Source of the DNA: Phaeobacter gallaeciensis DSM 26640
GTDB lineage: Bacteria > Pseudomonadota > Alphaproteobacteria > Rhodobacterales > Rhodobacteraceae
Direction of reading: 5' to 3'
Length of the DNA: 64,000 nucleotides
Assembly (NCBI RefSeq): GCF_000511385.1
Contig: NC_023140.1
Span: 13,877-77,876, forward strand
Shown: positions 1-8,810 of the stretch, piece after piece
How positions within the stretch are numbered: the first letter of the stretch is position 1
Layout: each line of letters opens with the position of its first letter
Notes under the pieces: model-generated
What the model saw: only the letters and a program-made list of their open reading frames with translations
The model's database searches: none
Told to the model about the DNA's origin: nothing
Made by a program: the position numbers and the translations under genes

Positions 1-2493
1 GCCATCGACGGGGCCGCCGGGCGCTTTGTGCTGAAGGTGCCCGGGTTGGTCGATGGGGCCGCGGATCTGATGCAGATGCCGGTGAAGGTGGAGGGCGGCG
101 CGGTGGTGACCCTTGGCGATATCGCCGTGGTGCGGCGCCGGTTTGAGGACCCGCGCAGCTTTGCCCGGATCAATGGCCAGTCGGCGCTGACGCTGGATAT
201 CACCAAACGCAGCGGCGCCAATATCATCGAGACCGTGGCGGCGGCAAAGGCGGTGATCGCCACCGCGCAGCAGGACTGGCCGCAGAGCGTCCGGATTGAT
301 TATCTGCTGGATGAGAGCCGCGAGGTGGAGACCATGCTGGGTGATCTGGAGGCCAATGTGGTGGCGGCGATCGTGCTGGTGATGCTGGTGGTGATCTATG
401 CGCTGGGACTGCGGCCGGCGCTGCTGGTCGGGCTGTCGATCCCCGGTGCGTTTCTAGCCGGTGTGGCGCTGCTCTGGGCGATGGGGATCACCATGAACAT
501 CGTGGTGCTGTTCTCGCTGATCCTGGTGGTCGGAATGTTGGTGGATGGCGCCATTGTCACCACGGAGCTGGCCGACCGCTACCTGCAGGAGGGCCGGACA
601 GCGGCCGAGGCCTACCGCGCGGCGGCGGGGCGTATGGCGGGACCGCTGCTGTCGTCCACAGCAACCACGCTCAGCGTGTTCGTGCCACTGCTCTTCTGGA
701 CCGGCACCACTGGTGAGTTCATGAAATTCCTGCCAATCACCGTGATCGTGACGCTGGCGGCATCGTTGTTGATGGCGCTGGTGTTCATTCCGGTGCTGGG
801 CGGGGTGATCGCGCGTCGGTCCCCCCAAACTGCGGCGGCAAAACAGGCGCTCCATGCTGCGGAACATGGCGATCCGCGTCTGGGGCGCGGGATGGCCGGG
901 ATCTATGCACGGATGTTGCAGCGGGCGTTGCTGTTTCCCGGCACCACCGTTCTGTTGAGCCTTGCTCTGTTGCTGGGGACGTTTGGGCTTTATGGGAAAT
1001 ACGGGTCGGGGCTGACGTTTTTCCCCAAAATAGAGCCTGAATTCATGCAGGTGCAGCTGCGCGCGCGGGACAATTTCTCGATCCATGAGCGTGATGCGCT
1101 GGTGCGCGTGGTGGAGGATCAGCTGTTGCAGACCGAGGGCATCACCAGCGTTTACGCAGTGGCCTCGCTTGGCGGGGGCGATGATCTGGACCTGATCGGC
1201 ACCATCCAGCTGGAGCTGGACCCCTGGGACCAGCGGCCGCCCGCCGCTGAGATTGGCGCGGGGATCCGTGCCGAGGTGGCGGATCTGCCGGGGGTCGAGG
1301 TGCGGGTGGAGACCGACGACGGGCCAAGCGGTGACAAGCCGCTGGATCTGCATATCACCGCCCGCGACCCCTCCGTGGCGGAGGCTGCGGTGGCACAGAT
1401 CCGCGAGATCATGACCGGGATCGGTGGTTTCACCGATGTGGCCGACAGCCGGGCATTGCCCGGAGTGGAATGGCGGATCGAGATCGACCGTGCCGAGGCC
1501 GCGCGCTATGGCGCCGACCTCAATCTTCTGGGCCAGACGGTGCAATTGCTGACCCATGGCGTGATGGTGACCAGCTTTCGCCCCGATGATGTGGCGGAGT
1601 CGGTGGATGTGCGGGTGCGGTTCCCGGTGGCGGAGCGCAATTTCGACGGGCTGCGGGCTCTGCGCGTGCCGACCGCCTCCGGGCTGGTGCCGATTGCCAA
1701 TTTTACCCGCTTTGCACCGGTGCCGCGCTCCGGCTCGATCGAGCGGCGGGATCAATCGCGGGTGCTGACGCTGTCGGCCAATGTGGCGCCGGGGTTGCTG
1801 GCGGATGCGCAGATCGAACGGCTGCGCCAGGCGATGGCGGTGGCGGATCTGCCCGAGGGGGCCAACTGGCGGTTCAAGGGCGAGGCCGAGGAGCAGGATG
1901 CCGCGATGCGGTTTCTCATCCTTGCGTTTGTGACGGCGGTGGTGCTGATGGCGGTGATCCTGATTGCGCAGTTCAACAGTTTCTATCAGGCCGCGGTGGT
2001 GATGTCGGCGATCATCTTCTCCATTGCGGGGGTGCTGTTGGGGCTGCTGGTGGCAGGGCGGCCGTTTGGCGTGGTGATGGGCGGCATCGGGGTGATTGCG
2101 CTGGCGGGCATCGTGGTGAACACCAATATCGTGCTGATCGACACCTATAACGCACAGCGCCGCGCCGGGCAGTCCCCTCGTGAGGCGGCGTTGCGGGCTG
2201 GGGCGCTGCGGTTGCGCCCTGTGGTGCTGACCTCGCTGACAACGGTGCTGGGCTTGATGCCGATGGTGCTGGGCATGAAGCTGGATCTGCTGACCGGCAG
2301 CATGGTGTTTGGGGCGCCCTCCAGCCAGTGGTGGACCGAGCTATCGACAACTATTGCGGGCGGGCTGGTGGCGGCGACGCTGCTGACGCTGCTGGTCACC
2401 CCGGCGATGCTGGTGCTGGGCGCGCGCGGCCAGCAGCGGCGGGCGCGTCGTCGGGCGGCGCGGCAGGGACTTGGTGCTGAGGTCACGGCATGA
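1..2493 (+). CDS. RND efflux transporter permease, 5' end outside window
   Basis: The frame is open from base 1, so the gene starts upstream; 830 residues are visible of a family usually about 1,020-1,060 long. RND permeases are the proton-driven inner-membrane pumps of three-part efflux systems. The visible part starts in the porter region, has a first block of membrane helices from about residue 115 to 265, a second periplasmic region from about 315 to 620, and a second helix block from about 630 to 800. In the helix where AcrB carries two adjacent Asp residues for proton transfer, this protein reads MLVDGAIV, so only the first Asp is kept and the second is Gly. That pattern also occurs in metal-type RND pumps, so I do not assign a substrate. 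The adaptor and outer-membrane partner are not in the window. Confidence 0.92.
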   Translation, partial: AIDGAAGRFVLKVPGLVDGAADLMQMPVKVEGGAVVTLGDIAVVRRRFEDPRSFARINGQSALTLDITKRSGANIIETVAAAKAVIATAQQDWPQSVRIDYLLDESREVETMLGDLEANVVAAIVLVMLVVIYALGLRPALLVGLSIPGAFLAGVALLWAMGITMNIVVLFSLILVVGMLVDGAIVTTELADRYLQEGRTAAEAYRAAAGRMAGPLLSSTATTLSVFVPLLFWTGTTGEFMKFLPITVIVTLAASLLMALVFIPVLGGVIARRSPQTAAAKQALHAAEHGDPRLGRGMAGIYARMLQRALLFPGTTVLLSLALLLGTFGLYGKYGSGLTFFPKIEPEFMQVQLRARDNFSIHERDALVRVVEDQLLQTEGITSVYAVASLGGGDDLDLIGTIQLELDPWDQRPPAAEIGAGIRAEVADLPGVEVRVETDDGPSGDKPLDLHITARDPSVAEAAVAQIREIMTGIGGFTDVADSRALPGVEWRIEIDRAEAARYGADLNLLGQTVQLLTHGVMVTSFRPDDVAESVDVRVRFPVAERNFDGLRALRVPTASGLVPIANFTRFAPVPRSGSIERRDQSRVLTLSANVAPGLLADAQIERLRQAMAVADLPEGANWRFKGEAEEQDAAMRFLILAFVTAVVLMAVILIAQFNSFYQAAVVMSAIIFSIAGVLLGLLVAGRPFGVVMGGIGVIALAGIVVNTNIVLIDTYNAQRRAGQSPREAALRAGALRLRPVVLTSLTTVLGLMPMVLGMKLDLLTGSMVFGAPSSQWWTELSTTIAGGLVAATLLTLLVTPAMLVLGARGQQRRARRRAARQGLGAEVTA

Positions 2494-2554
2494 ACCGGCC
2501 TGCCGACTTCCCAACAACGCCGGGGCGGTCACCGTGCCGACCTCGCAGCGCCCC

Positions 2555-3757
2555 TTAGCTCGCAGGATCGGCGGCTGCGCGGTTGGCCCTGAGGGCTGAG
2601 GGAGTGGTGTTCATCTCGCGTTTGAAGGCGTTGTAGAAGGACGAGCGGGAATTGAAGCCAACATCATGGGCAATCACCAGAATGGTTTCATCGGTGTCAT
2701 GCAATTGCGTCACCGCGTCCTGAATGCGCCATTTGTTGACGTAGTCGAAGAAGTTCGATTGCAGCGTCATATTCAGCGTCTGCGACACGTAGTTCGAGGT
2801 CACGCTGATATGTTTGGCGAGATCCCAGAGCGACAGATTGGGATCGCGGTAGAGCATATCCTTGGTCATGGCGCGTTCGATCTTGGCGGCGATGCGGGCC
2901 GCGTGATCATCGGTGAGGGCGGAACGCTCGTATTTTGCGGCGGCCAGCTCTCGCTCCGTGGCGGGCGGGGTGTCGCCCCCGGGTTTGGGCATCAGACCGG
3001 GCTGTTGCCGCACCCCCCAAATGCCGATCACCCAGGTGATGGCGAGGCTGGATAGACCGTTGGTCAGATCCGAGGCGTCGCTGAACAGCTGAAACATCTC
3101 AATCCCGAAGAGATCGGCGAGAATTTCGGCGACGCTGATCAGGAGATAGGCACCGACAGTGGTGGTGATCCACCAGACCCAGGTCAGCTCGCGGTCCTCG
3201 GTGGTGGCAAACAGATCCTTCAGCCGCGCGCGATACCGCGACAGCATTTTCATGATCAAGACCAGATAGAGGGTCACCTGAATGTAGAATAAGACCTCGA
3301 CCAGCTGGAAGTAGATCAGGATCGCCTGAATGTACTGGCTGAGGTCGGCGAACTCGAGGTCGTTCTGGGCGAACAGGGATTTTGGGATGGTCCAGAACAG
3401 GCCAACCATGCTGATCGCTAGTAGAATGGGCACCGCATGCCAGAGTCTTTGGGGGATGGGGGGGCCATCATCCTCCGATGTGAGGGCGCGTACATAAAGC
3501 CATAGGAGCAGCGGTTGGGCAAAGACGGCGGGCACATGCAGGCTGTTGAACCGAGAAATCAGATAATCATAGGCATCATCCGCAACCACCAAATCCACGA
3601 TGATAAGTATTTCGCCGACCGATTGCGTCAGGAAGAAGAGCGCCAGAGGGACATAGACGCGCTGGTGGCGTTGATGCAGCAGCAGTTGATTGGTGCAAAA
3701 CAGCGCCATGCCAAGGTGAAAGGCCGACAAAGCCAGCAGATATTTATCGTCGACCAT
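2555..3757 (-). CDS. AraC-family regulator with membrane-spanning N-terminal domain
   Basis: The protein has 400 residues. The first 250 or so contain seven predicted hydrophobic helices separated by short loops. The last 100 residues form a typical AraC DNA-binding domain: SLWDLAKHISVTSNYVSQTL is the first helix-turn-helix, and VIAHDVGFNSRSSFYNAFKRE the second. This makes it a one-component, membrane-held transcription regulator, and the signal is probably sensed in the membrane or periplasm. It converges on the RND pump gene with a 61-base gap, so it could control efflux, but that is inference. The ligand is unknown. The start ATG has a GAGGAT sequence about 12 bases upstream. Confidence 0.88.
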   Translation of the reverse strand: MVDDKYLLALSAFHLGMALFCTNQLLLHQRHQRVYVPLALFFLTQSVGEILIIVDLVVADDAYDYLISRFNSLHVPAVFAQPLLLWLYVRALTSEDDGPPIPQRLWHAVPILLAISMVGLFWTIPKSLFAQNDLEFADLSQYIQAILIYFQLVEVLFYIQVTLYLVLIMKMLSRYRARLKDLFATTEDRELTWVWWITTTVGAYLLISVAEILADLFGIEMFQLFSDASDLTNGLSSLAITWVIGIWGVRQQPGLMPKPGGDTPPATERELAAAKYERSALTDDHAARIAAKIERAMTKDMLYRDPNLSLWDLAKHISVTSNYVSQTLNMTLQSNFFDYVNKWRIQDAVTQLHDTDETILVIAHDVGFNSRSSFYNAFKREMNTTPSALRANRAAADPAS

Positions 3758-3895
3758 CGCGCAGCCCGATCCTCAAAATCCTTCTTAGGGCTTTAGCAGT
3801 GGCGGGCGACAAGGGACAGATCTGCAGGCGGTTTCCCTGTCCTTGCCAGCAGGGAAGAACGCCGGACAGGGGCGAAGATGGGTTTTGGCGGCAGG

Positions 3896-4693
3896 CTAGA
3901 GCGGGGCGTCGCGGTCCGGAGTACGCTCTGCCGCGGCGAGCACGCGGATCGCCTCGACCCGGTTGCGGACGTTCAGTTTGCGGTAAATGGAATTGGCGTA
4001 TTCCGACACCGTATGCGGCGAGATCTTGCAGACCGCCGCGCATTCCTTGGAGGTGAGGCCCTGGCTGAACAGGTAGAGCACCTCCCGCTCCCGCGGGCTG
4101 AGCCGGGTTAGGGCGGCCGGGGGCGGCGCGATCAAGGACCGGTCAAATCCAGCGCCCTCCGCATCCGGTTCGGCTGGATTAGGGGTGGGGCTGCTGGTGC
4201 TCTGACGCAGCTCCTCCATGCGGCGGTGAATGATCAGGCAGAGAAACCGCAGGCTGTCGGTCTTGCCCGCCACATGCGCGATGAAGCTGTCGCGGGTCCG
4301 TGCGGTGCCGAGGTTGAAACCGCCAAACCGATCTGACCCTTGCAGCCGCACCGGGATGGCAATGCCGGCGCGAAACCCGGTTTTGACTGAGGCCTCTTGG
4401 ATGAAGGCTCTTTCCTCGGCCCCCAGATAGGGATGATCGGAGAGGAACTCCGTGCCGGTGAATTGCGGTTCATAGCTGTTGCAGCAGTGATCCAGAAACG
4501 GATCCTGATGGCTGGGCAGCTGTTCATAGATCTGCGGTAGGTTGGTCTGGATATGGGGATGGCTGCGGTCGCCCTCCACGGTGAGGTAGATGGCATAGTC
4601 AAAACCCATGGTGGCAAAGATTCGCAGGGCCTGCGCCCATAGCGCATTGGTGCTGTTGCAGCGTTCCAGACTGTCGATATCGGTCCAATCCAC
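3896..4693 (-). CDS. LuxR-family quorum-sensing type regulator (orphan)
   Basis: The frame can be read further upstream, but I place the start at a GTG (4691-4693) because AGGGGG lies 7 bases before it. That gives 265 residues, the usual LuxR size. The N-terminal half resembles an autoinducer-binding domain and keeps the Asp-Pro pair (DPFLDHC). The C-terminal half is a LuxR helix-turn-helix (LSPREREVLYLFSQGLTSKE, then SPHTVSEYANSIYRKL). Proteins of this kind bind acyl-homoserine lactones or related molecules and act as dimers on DNA. No luxI synthase is present in the window, so it is an orphan here. It is followed by the AraC regulator on the same strand after 138 bases. Confidence 0.87.
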   Translation of the reverse strand: MDWTDIDSLERCNSTNALWAQALRIFATMGFDYAIYLTVEGDRSHPHIQTNLPQIYEQLPSHQDPFLDHCCNSYEPQFTGTEFLSDHPYLGAEERAFIQEASVKTGFRAGIAIPVRLQGSDRFGGFNLGTARTRDSFIAHVAGKTDSLRFLCLIIHRRMEELRQSTSSPTPNPAEPDAEGAGFDRSLIAPPPAALTRLSPREREVLYLFSQGLTSKECAAVCKISPHTVSEYANSIYRKLNVRNRVEAIRVLAAAERTPDRDAPL

Positions 4694-5004
4694 TGAGTTA
4701 CCCCCTAATGTTAAGGGATAACACCTGCTCGGCACCATTGCTAGCGTGACCAAGGTGTTGCGTGCATCTCCTGCTGGTCCTCGGATCTGTTTCGGCAGGC
4801 CGTGAGCGCGGCGCTGGTGACCCGTTGTGAGTGGCGGGGCATCCTTTTGTTTTTGCAAGACGGTGCATCTGGTGTGAGGCCAGCGCGCCGGGGGGTGAAG
4901 ACAGCAAAGCCTGATGGGCCTGATCAGACGTCGCATTTCCGCATGGCGTATGGTTGGGGGAGGCGCAGGGACGGGTCGAATTTGGCGGCCAGCTCCACTG
5001 CCAG

Positions 5005-5042
5005 GGCCGTGGCAGCGCTTGCCGGGGGGCAAGGCCACGGCC
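5005..5042. repeat. Stem-loop in gene-free stretch
   Basis: GGCCGTGGC at 5005-5013 pairs with GCCACGGCC at 5034-5042, and inside it TTGCC pairs with GGCAA around a GGGG loop. The bulge is uneven (agcgc against g). There is no run of T after it on either strand, so it is not a standard terminator. Its role is unknown. Confidence 0.5.
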
Positions 5043-5105
5043 AATTGGCAGCAGTCTTGCAATGTTGGCAGTCTCCCGGCTCGGTCCATCCCTCGCAGGG
5101 GTGAC

Positions 5106-5134
5106 TTGATTAGAGGGTGTATTCAGATCATATT
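5106..5134 (+). promoter_or_regulatory. Candidate sigma-70 promoter of the fic gene
   Basis: TTGATT (5106-5111), a 17-base spacer and CATATT (5129-5134) resemble a -35/-10 pair. The predicted transcript would start near 5141, upstream of the ATG at 5174 but downstream of an in-frame GTG at 5117. This is one reason to prefer the ATG. Confidence 0.4.
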
Positions 5135-5173
5135 GGCGTCACTTTTGATTTGAATAAGGATGCCAATCCCCTC

Positions 5174-6280
5174 ATGTCACAGATCTGGCAAACGCCTGCC
5201 TGGCCGCGATTTGGTTATGATCACGCGCGTATCGAACCGGAGCTGGCCCGCGCCGCCGAGGCGGTGGGCGAGGTGACGGGCCTCGTGCATGGGCTGGCGC
5301 CGGATGAACAAGAGGACCTGTTGTTGCGCCAGATCGTGCAGGAGGCGATGGCTTCCTTCGGGATCGAAGGGGTGGCGCTGGATGCCAGCGAGATCGAAGC
5401 CTCGGTTGTGGCCTCGCTGCGCCATCGTGACCGGGCGGCGATCTCGCGGCGCTCGGACGCGGTGGCTGAGCTGATGCTGACGGCGCGCCAGGCCGATCAG
5501 CCGCTGGACAGCGCCCGGATCCTGACCTGGCACCGTCTGTTGTTCACCGGCATGGAGGTCGAGGATCTGGGCCGCTGGCGGCGGTTTGAGATGGAGATTG
5601 TGCGGTCCGCCGCTGCGGGGCCGGGCGACGTTCTCTATAAGGCACCGCCGCCGCACCGGCTGGAGGCAGAGATGGCGCAGTTCCTTGATTGGGTGAATAC
5701 CGATCAGAGGTTGCCGGTAGCGGTGAAGGCGGCGCTGGCGCATCTGTGGTTTGAATCCATTCACCCGCTGTCAGATGGCAATGGCCGCATCGGGCGGGCT
5801 CTGATCGAACATGTGTTTGCCCGCAACCGCGCATTGCCGTTTTCGCTGTCGCGGCAGGTGGAGCGGGACAAGAAGGCCTATTATGAGGCGTTGCAGGCCG
5901 GGCGCAGAGAGCGGGTTGGGGGCCATCCGGACACTGGCGCGGCTGAAATTGACGCCACCGAATTTGTGCTCTGGTTTCTGCGCACGCTGACACGGGCCGC
6001 GGCCTCGGCCCGCGATGAGGCGGGGTTTATCCTGCGCCGCAATCAGTTCTTTCTGCGCTTTGCACCGGTGCTGAACGAGCGTCAGGCTCATGCGCTGCGC
6101 CTGCTGTTTGAGCAGGGGCCGGAGCGGCTGGCGGTCGGCTTAAGCGCCAAATCCTATCGCAAGATCACCAAAACCTCTCCGGCCACCGCCACCCGCGATC
6201 TGCGCGCGCTGGAAGCAGCCGGTGTGGTGACGAGGATGGAGGCGGGCGGGCGCTCCACCGCTTATGAGATCCAGTTCTGA
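5174..6280 (+). CDS. Fic-domain protein adenylyltransferase (class II, N-terminal inhibitory motif)
   Basis: The protein has 368 residues if it starts at the ATG at 5174; an in-frame GTG at 5117 is possible but lies inside a likely promoter. The start MSQIWQTPAWPRF matches the DUF4172 N-terminus of such proteins. The Fic motif HPLSDGNGRIGR is at residues 197-208. Its His is the general base, and the motif binds ATP and metal. An inhibitory-helix motif SFGIEG is at residues 61-66, fitting the [S/T]xxxE[G/N] pattern of class II, so activity should be self-repressed by its Glu. A winged-helix-like region follows near the C-terminus (SPATATRDLRALEAAGVV). The family usually transfers AMP to a protein. 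The target is unknown. No antitoxin gene is adjacent. Confidence 0.92.
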   Translation: MSQIWQTPAWPRFGYDHARIEPELARAAEAVGEVTGLVHGLAPDEQEDLLLRQIVQEAMASFGIEGVALDASEIEASVVASLRHRDRAAISRRSDAVAELMLTARQADQPLDSARILTWHRLLFTGMEVEDLGRWRRFEMEIVRSAAAGPGDVLYKAPPPHRLEAEMAQFLDWVNTDQRLPVAVKAALAHLWFESIHPLSDGNGRIGRALIEHVFARNRALPFSLSRQVERDKKAYYEALQAGRRERVGGHPDTGAAEIDATEFVLWFLRTLTRAAASARDEAGFILRRNQFFLRFAPVLNERQAHALRLLFEQGPERLAVGLSAKSYRKITKTSPATATRDLRALEAAGVVTRMEAGGRSTAYEIQF

Positions 6281-6287
6281 CCTCTGG

Positions 6288-6587
6288 TCAGGCAGGGGCG
6301 ACAGCAGAGGCCCAGGTCATCGCCTCAAACCCCTCGCGAAAAGCGAAGCGCTTCAGGTGATTGTCGATGATCTGGCGGGCGTGATCCAGCTCTTCGGCAG
6401 TGGGGGCGGTGACCTCGGCGCGGAGGTGTTGGCCCTCTGCGGTCAGGGTCGCAGGCCCCATGCCCAGGGCCACGGTGCCTTTGGTATCGTCATGGCTGAC
6501 GGTAACCCTATGAGCAAAATGTTTGCACAGCTGTTGCAGGTATTTGGAGGCATTTGGTGTGTCGAAATGGCCGCTGTCCGTAAGCAT
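6288..6587 (-). CDS. DUF2218 domain protein
   Basis: This is a 99-residue cytoplasmic protein with the DUF2218 pattern: NASKYLQQLCKHFAHRV near the start, an LGMGPATL core, and HLKRFAFREGFEAMTW at the end. The family function is not established. In other bacteria it often sits beside iron-siderophore uptake genes, which fits the siderophore locus that starts 274 bases upstream. The ATG is preceded by AGGAT at 8 bases. The gene converges on fic with only 7 bases between the stops. Confidence 0.85.
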   Translation of the reverse strand: MLTDSGHFDTPNASKYLQQLCKHFAHRVTVSHDDTKGTVALGMGPATLTAEGQHLRAEVTAPTAEELDHARQIIDNHLKRFAFREGFEAMTWASAVAPA

Positions 6588-6861
6588 TTGCCGTAATCCT
6601 TAGTTTTTCTATCAGATTTGAAAGATAGGGATTCCCCCGCGTGGTGCAAGTCGATTTCCCGGTTGCAGAACATTGCCCACGGTGGATTATCCGGCTGACA
6701 AGATGGCGCTGCGGGATTAGAACAGCGGCGCTATGGTGCAGGCAGATGTCGTGTCAGACACCGGGAAACACAGCGACGCAGGGCGCGCGGGTCCCGGATG
6801 ATACGAAGGACAGGCGACCCACATCTCAGGCGATTTTCACTTCATCCTTGAGAGGGGCCTT

Positions 6862-8757
6862 ATGTTCCGGGCTTTTGAAAACCTTGTCGACCCTTTTGCG
6901 GCGTCACAGATGGCGCCTCCGCACGCGGGTCTTTGGCGATATCTGATGCAGCAGCTGGCGCCTTATCGCAAATGGCTGCCGCTGATGCTGGTCACTGGCG
7001 TGCTGACCGCGCTGATGGAAAGCGGGCTGATCTTCTATGCGGGGCGGCTGGTGGACCTGATGACGGAGAGTGGCGCCGCGGCGTTCTGGGATGACCATGG
7101 CACGGAGATGATCCTGGCGCTGGTCTGCGTGTTGCTGCTGCGCCCGACGCTGGTCGGGCTGAACCATTTGCTGCTGGAGCAGACGCTGTCCTCGAACCTG
7201 CAAGAGCAGGTCCGCTGGCAGGCACATCGGCATCTTCTGGGGCAGTCGGTTGGCTTCTTTCAGCATGATTTTGCCGGGCGACTCAGCAATCGGGTGATGC
7301 AGATGGGGCCTGCGGTGCAGGACAGCGTCCATATGATGTTTGAGGCGGTGCTCTTTGCGGGGACCTATATGCTGGGCGCGGTGGTGGTGCTGTCGCAGAT
7401 CGACTGGCGACTGGCGGTGCCGCTGCTGATCTGGGTGGTGATCTACGCCATTTATGTGCGCCATGTTGCCCGCAGTGTTGCGGCGACGGCGGAGAAATGG
7501 TCTGACGCGCGCTCTGCGGCGACCGGGCGTATTGTCGATGCCTATGGCAATATCGAGACCGTGAAGCTGTTTGCCCAAGGCGGGCAGGAACTGGGGTATG
7601 CGCTGTCGGCGCTGCGACGGCTGCGGACGCGCTATCAGCGGTTCATGCGGATGATGACCACGCTGGCCTTTGGCAGCATTGCCATCAATGGTGTGTTGAT
7701 CCTGATCGTGGTGGCGCCGGCGATCTGGTTGTGGACGGCGGGTCAGGTCAGCGTTGGCGAGGTGGCCGCCGTCGCGGCGCTGACCATCCGGCTGAACGGG
7801 ATGAGTGGCTGGATCCTCTGGGTGACGATCCGCCTGTTTGAGAATATGGGCGTCATCCGTGAGGGGCTGCGGTCGCTGGCCACGCCGCATGCGATTACCG
7901 ATATAGAGGACGCGGCTGCCTTGCACGTAAATCAGGCAGAGATCCGGGTGGAGGGGCTGTATCACAACTATGGTAAAGCAACCGAGGATGGCAGCCGGGG
8001 CGTGGCAGGGCTTGATCTGACGATCGGGGCCGGGCAGCGCATTGGCATTGCCGGGCCGTCCGGTGCGGGTAAGTCGACGCTGGTGTCGCTACTGTTGCGG
8101 TTTGATGATCCCGAGCGGGGGCGCATTCTGATCGACGGGCAACCGATCACTGGCGTGACACAGGACAGTCTGCGGGCGCAGATTGGCGTGGTGACGCAGA
8201 ACACCGCGCTGGTGCACCGCTCGGTGCGGGCCAATATCCTCTATGGCAACCCCGGCGCCAGCGAGGCGGAGATGGTGATGGCAGCCAAACGCGCCCGCGC
8301 CCATGATTTCATTCTGGGGCTGCGCGATCAGGCCGGGCGGACCGGCTATGATGCGCATGTGGGCGAGCGCGGTGTGGCGCTGTCCGGCGGGCAGCGCCAG
8401 CGGATTGCGATTGCGCGGGTGGTGCTGAAGAATGCGCCGATCCTGATTCTGGATGAGGCGACCTCGGCGCTGGACAGCGCGGTGGAGGCGGAGATTCAGG
8501 AGACGCTGATGGATGTCATGCAGGGCAAGACCGTGATCGCCATTGCGCATCGGTTGTCCACGATTGCTCAGATGGACCGGATTGTTGTCATGGATCAGGG
8601 CCGGATCACCGAGGATGGCAGCCATGCCGCGCTGCTGGCGCTGGGGGGAACCTATGCGATGTTGTGGTCGCGCCAGTCCGGGCGGGGTGAGATCAATCGG
8701 GATGCCGCTGATCTGGACCAAGGGCCGAACAGGCCCGACGCTCTTGTGATCGGCTGA
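6862..8757 (+). CDS. ABC exporter, fused membrane and ATPase domains (candidate siderophore exporter)
   Basis: The protein has 631 residues. Six membrane helices of an ABC exporter fill about residues 35-330, and the nucleotide-binding domain follows. Walker A (GPSGAGKST) is near residue 398, the signature LSGGQRQR near 507, and Walker B with ILILDEATSALD near 527. It would act as a homodimer in the inner membrane. It runs towards the asb operon and ends 53 bases from asbF, and nothing else nearby needs an exporter, so secretion of the siderophore is the likely job. That role is inferred from position only. AGAGGGG sits 4 bases before the ATG. Confidence 0.9.
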   Translation: MFRAFENLVDPFAASQMAPPHAGLWRYLMQQLAPYRKWLPLMLVTGVLTALMESGLIFYAGRLVDLMTESGAAAFWDDHGTEMILALVCVLLLRPTLVGLNHLLLEQTLSSNLQEQVRWQAHRHLLGQSVGFFQHDFAGRLSNRVMQMGPAVQDSVHMMFEAVLFAGTYMLGAVVVLSQIDWRLAVPLLIWVVIYAIYVRHVARSVAATAEKWSDARSAATGRIVDAYGNIETVKLFAQGGQELGYALSALRRLRTRYQRFMRMMTTLAFGSIAINGVLILIVVAPAIWLWTAGQVSVGEVAAVAALTIRLNGMSGWILWVTIRLFENMGVIREGLRSLATPHAITDIEDAAALHVNQAEIRVEGLYHNYGKATEDGSRGVAGLDLTIGAGQRIGIAGPSGAGKSTLVSLLLRFDDPERGRILIDGQPITGVTQDSLRAQIGVVTQNTALVHRSVRANILYGNPGASEAEMVMAAKRARAHDFILGLRDQAGRTGYDAHVGERGVALSGGQRQRIAIARVVLKNAPILILDEATSALDSAVEAEIQETLMDVMQGKTVIAIAHRLSTIAQMDRIVVMDQGRITEDGSHAALLALGGTYAMLWSRQSGRGEINRDAADLDQGPNRPDALVIG

Positions 8758-8767
8758 GGAGCACAGA

Positions 8768-8797
8768 CACCGGTGCGGTTTCAGGTCCGCGCCGGTG
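8768..8797. terminator. Stem-loop between converging exporter and asbF genes
   Basis: CACCGG (8768-8773) pairs with CCGGTG (8792-8797), and CGG (8776-8778) with CCG (8787-8789) across a two-base mismatch. It lies in the 53-base gap between two converging genes. There is only a short T-run (cctttt-like) on the plus side, so it is a plausible shared terminator. Confidence 0.5.
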
Positions 8798-8810
8798 CCT
8801 TTAGCGGATG

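Larger units (their letters stand above)
4694..5173. other. 480-base gene-free stretch between luxR-type gene and fic gene
   Basis: The two flanking genes diverge. I find no reading frame here with a good ribosome site or recognisable product. The stretch contains the luxR Shine-Dalgarno site at its left end, a strong imperfect hairpin at 5005-5042, and a candidate sigma-70 promoter for the fic gene at 5106-5134. I see no obvious lux box. Confidence 0.6.

Noticed and set aside
454..1755. Long open frame of 433 codons on the minus strand inside the RND gene
   Set aside because: It is the antisense shadow of a high-GC gene. The peptide is rich in His, Arg, Gln and Pro, has no family signature, and the RND frame is clearly real.
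3896..5089. Long form of the LuxR-type protein with 132 extra N-terminal residues
   Set aside because: The extension is basic, Pro-rich and unlike the family; a GTG with a strong ribosome site gives the normal length.
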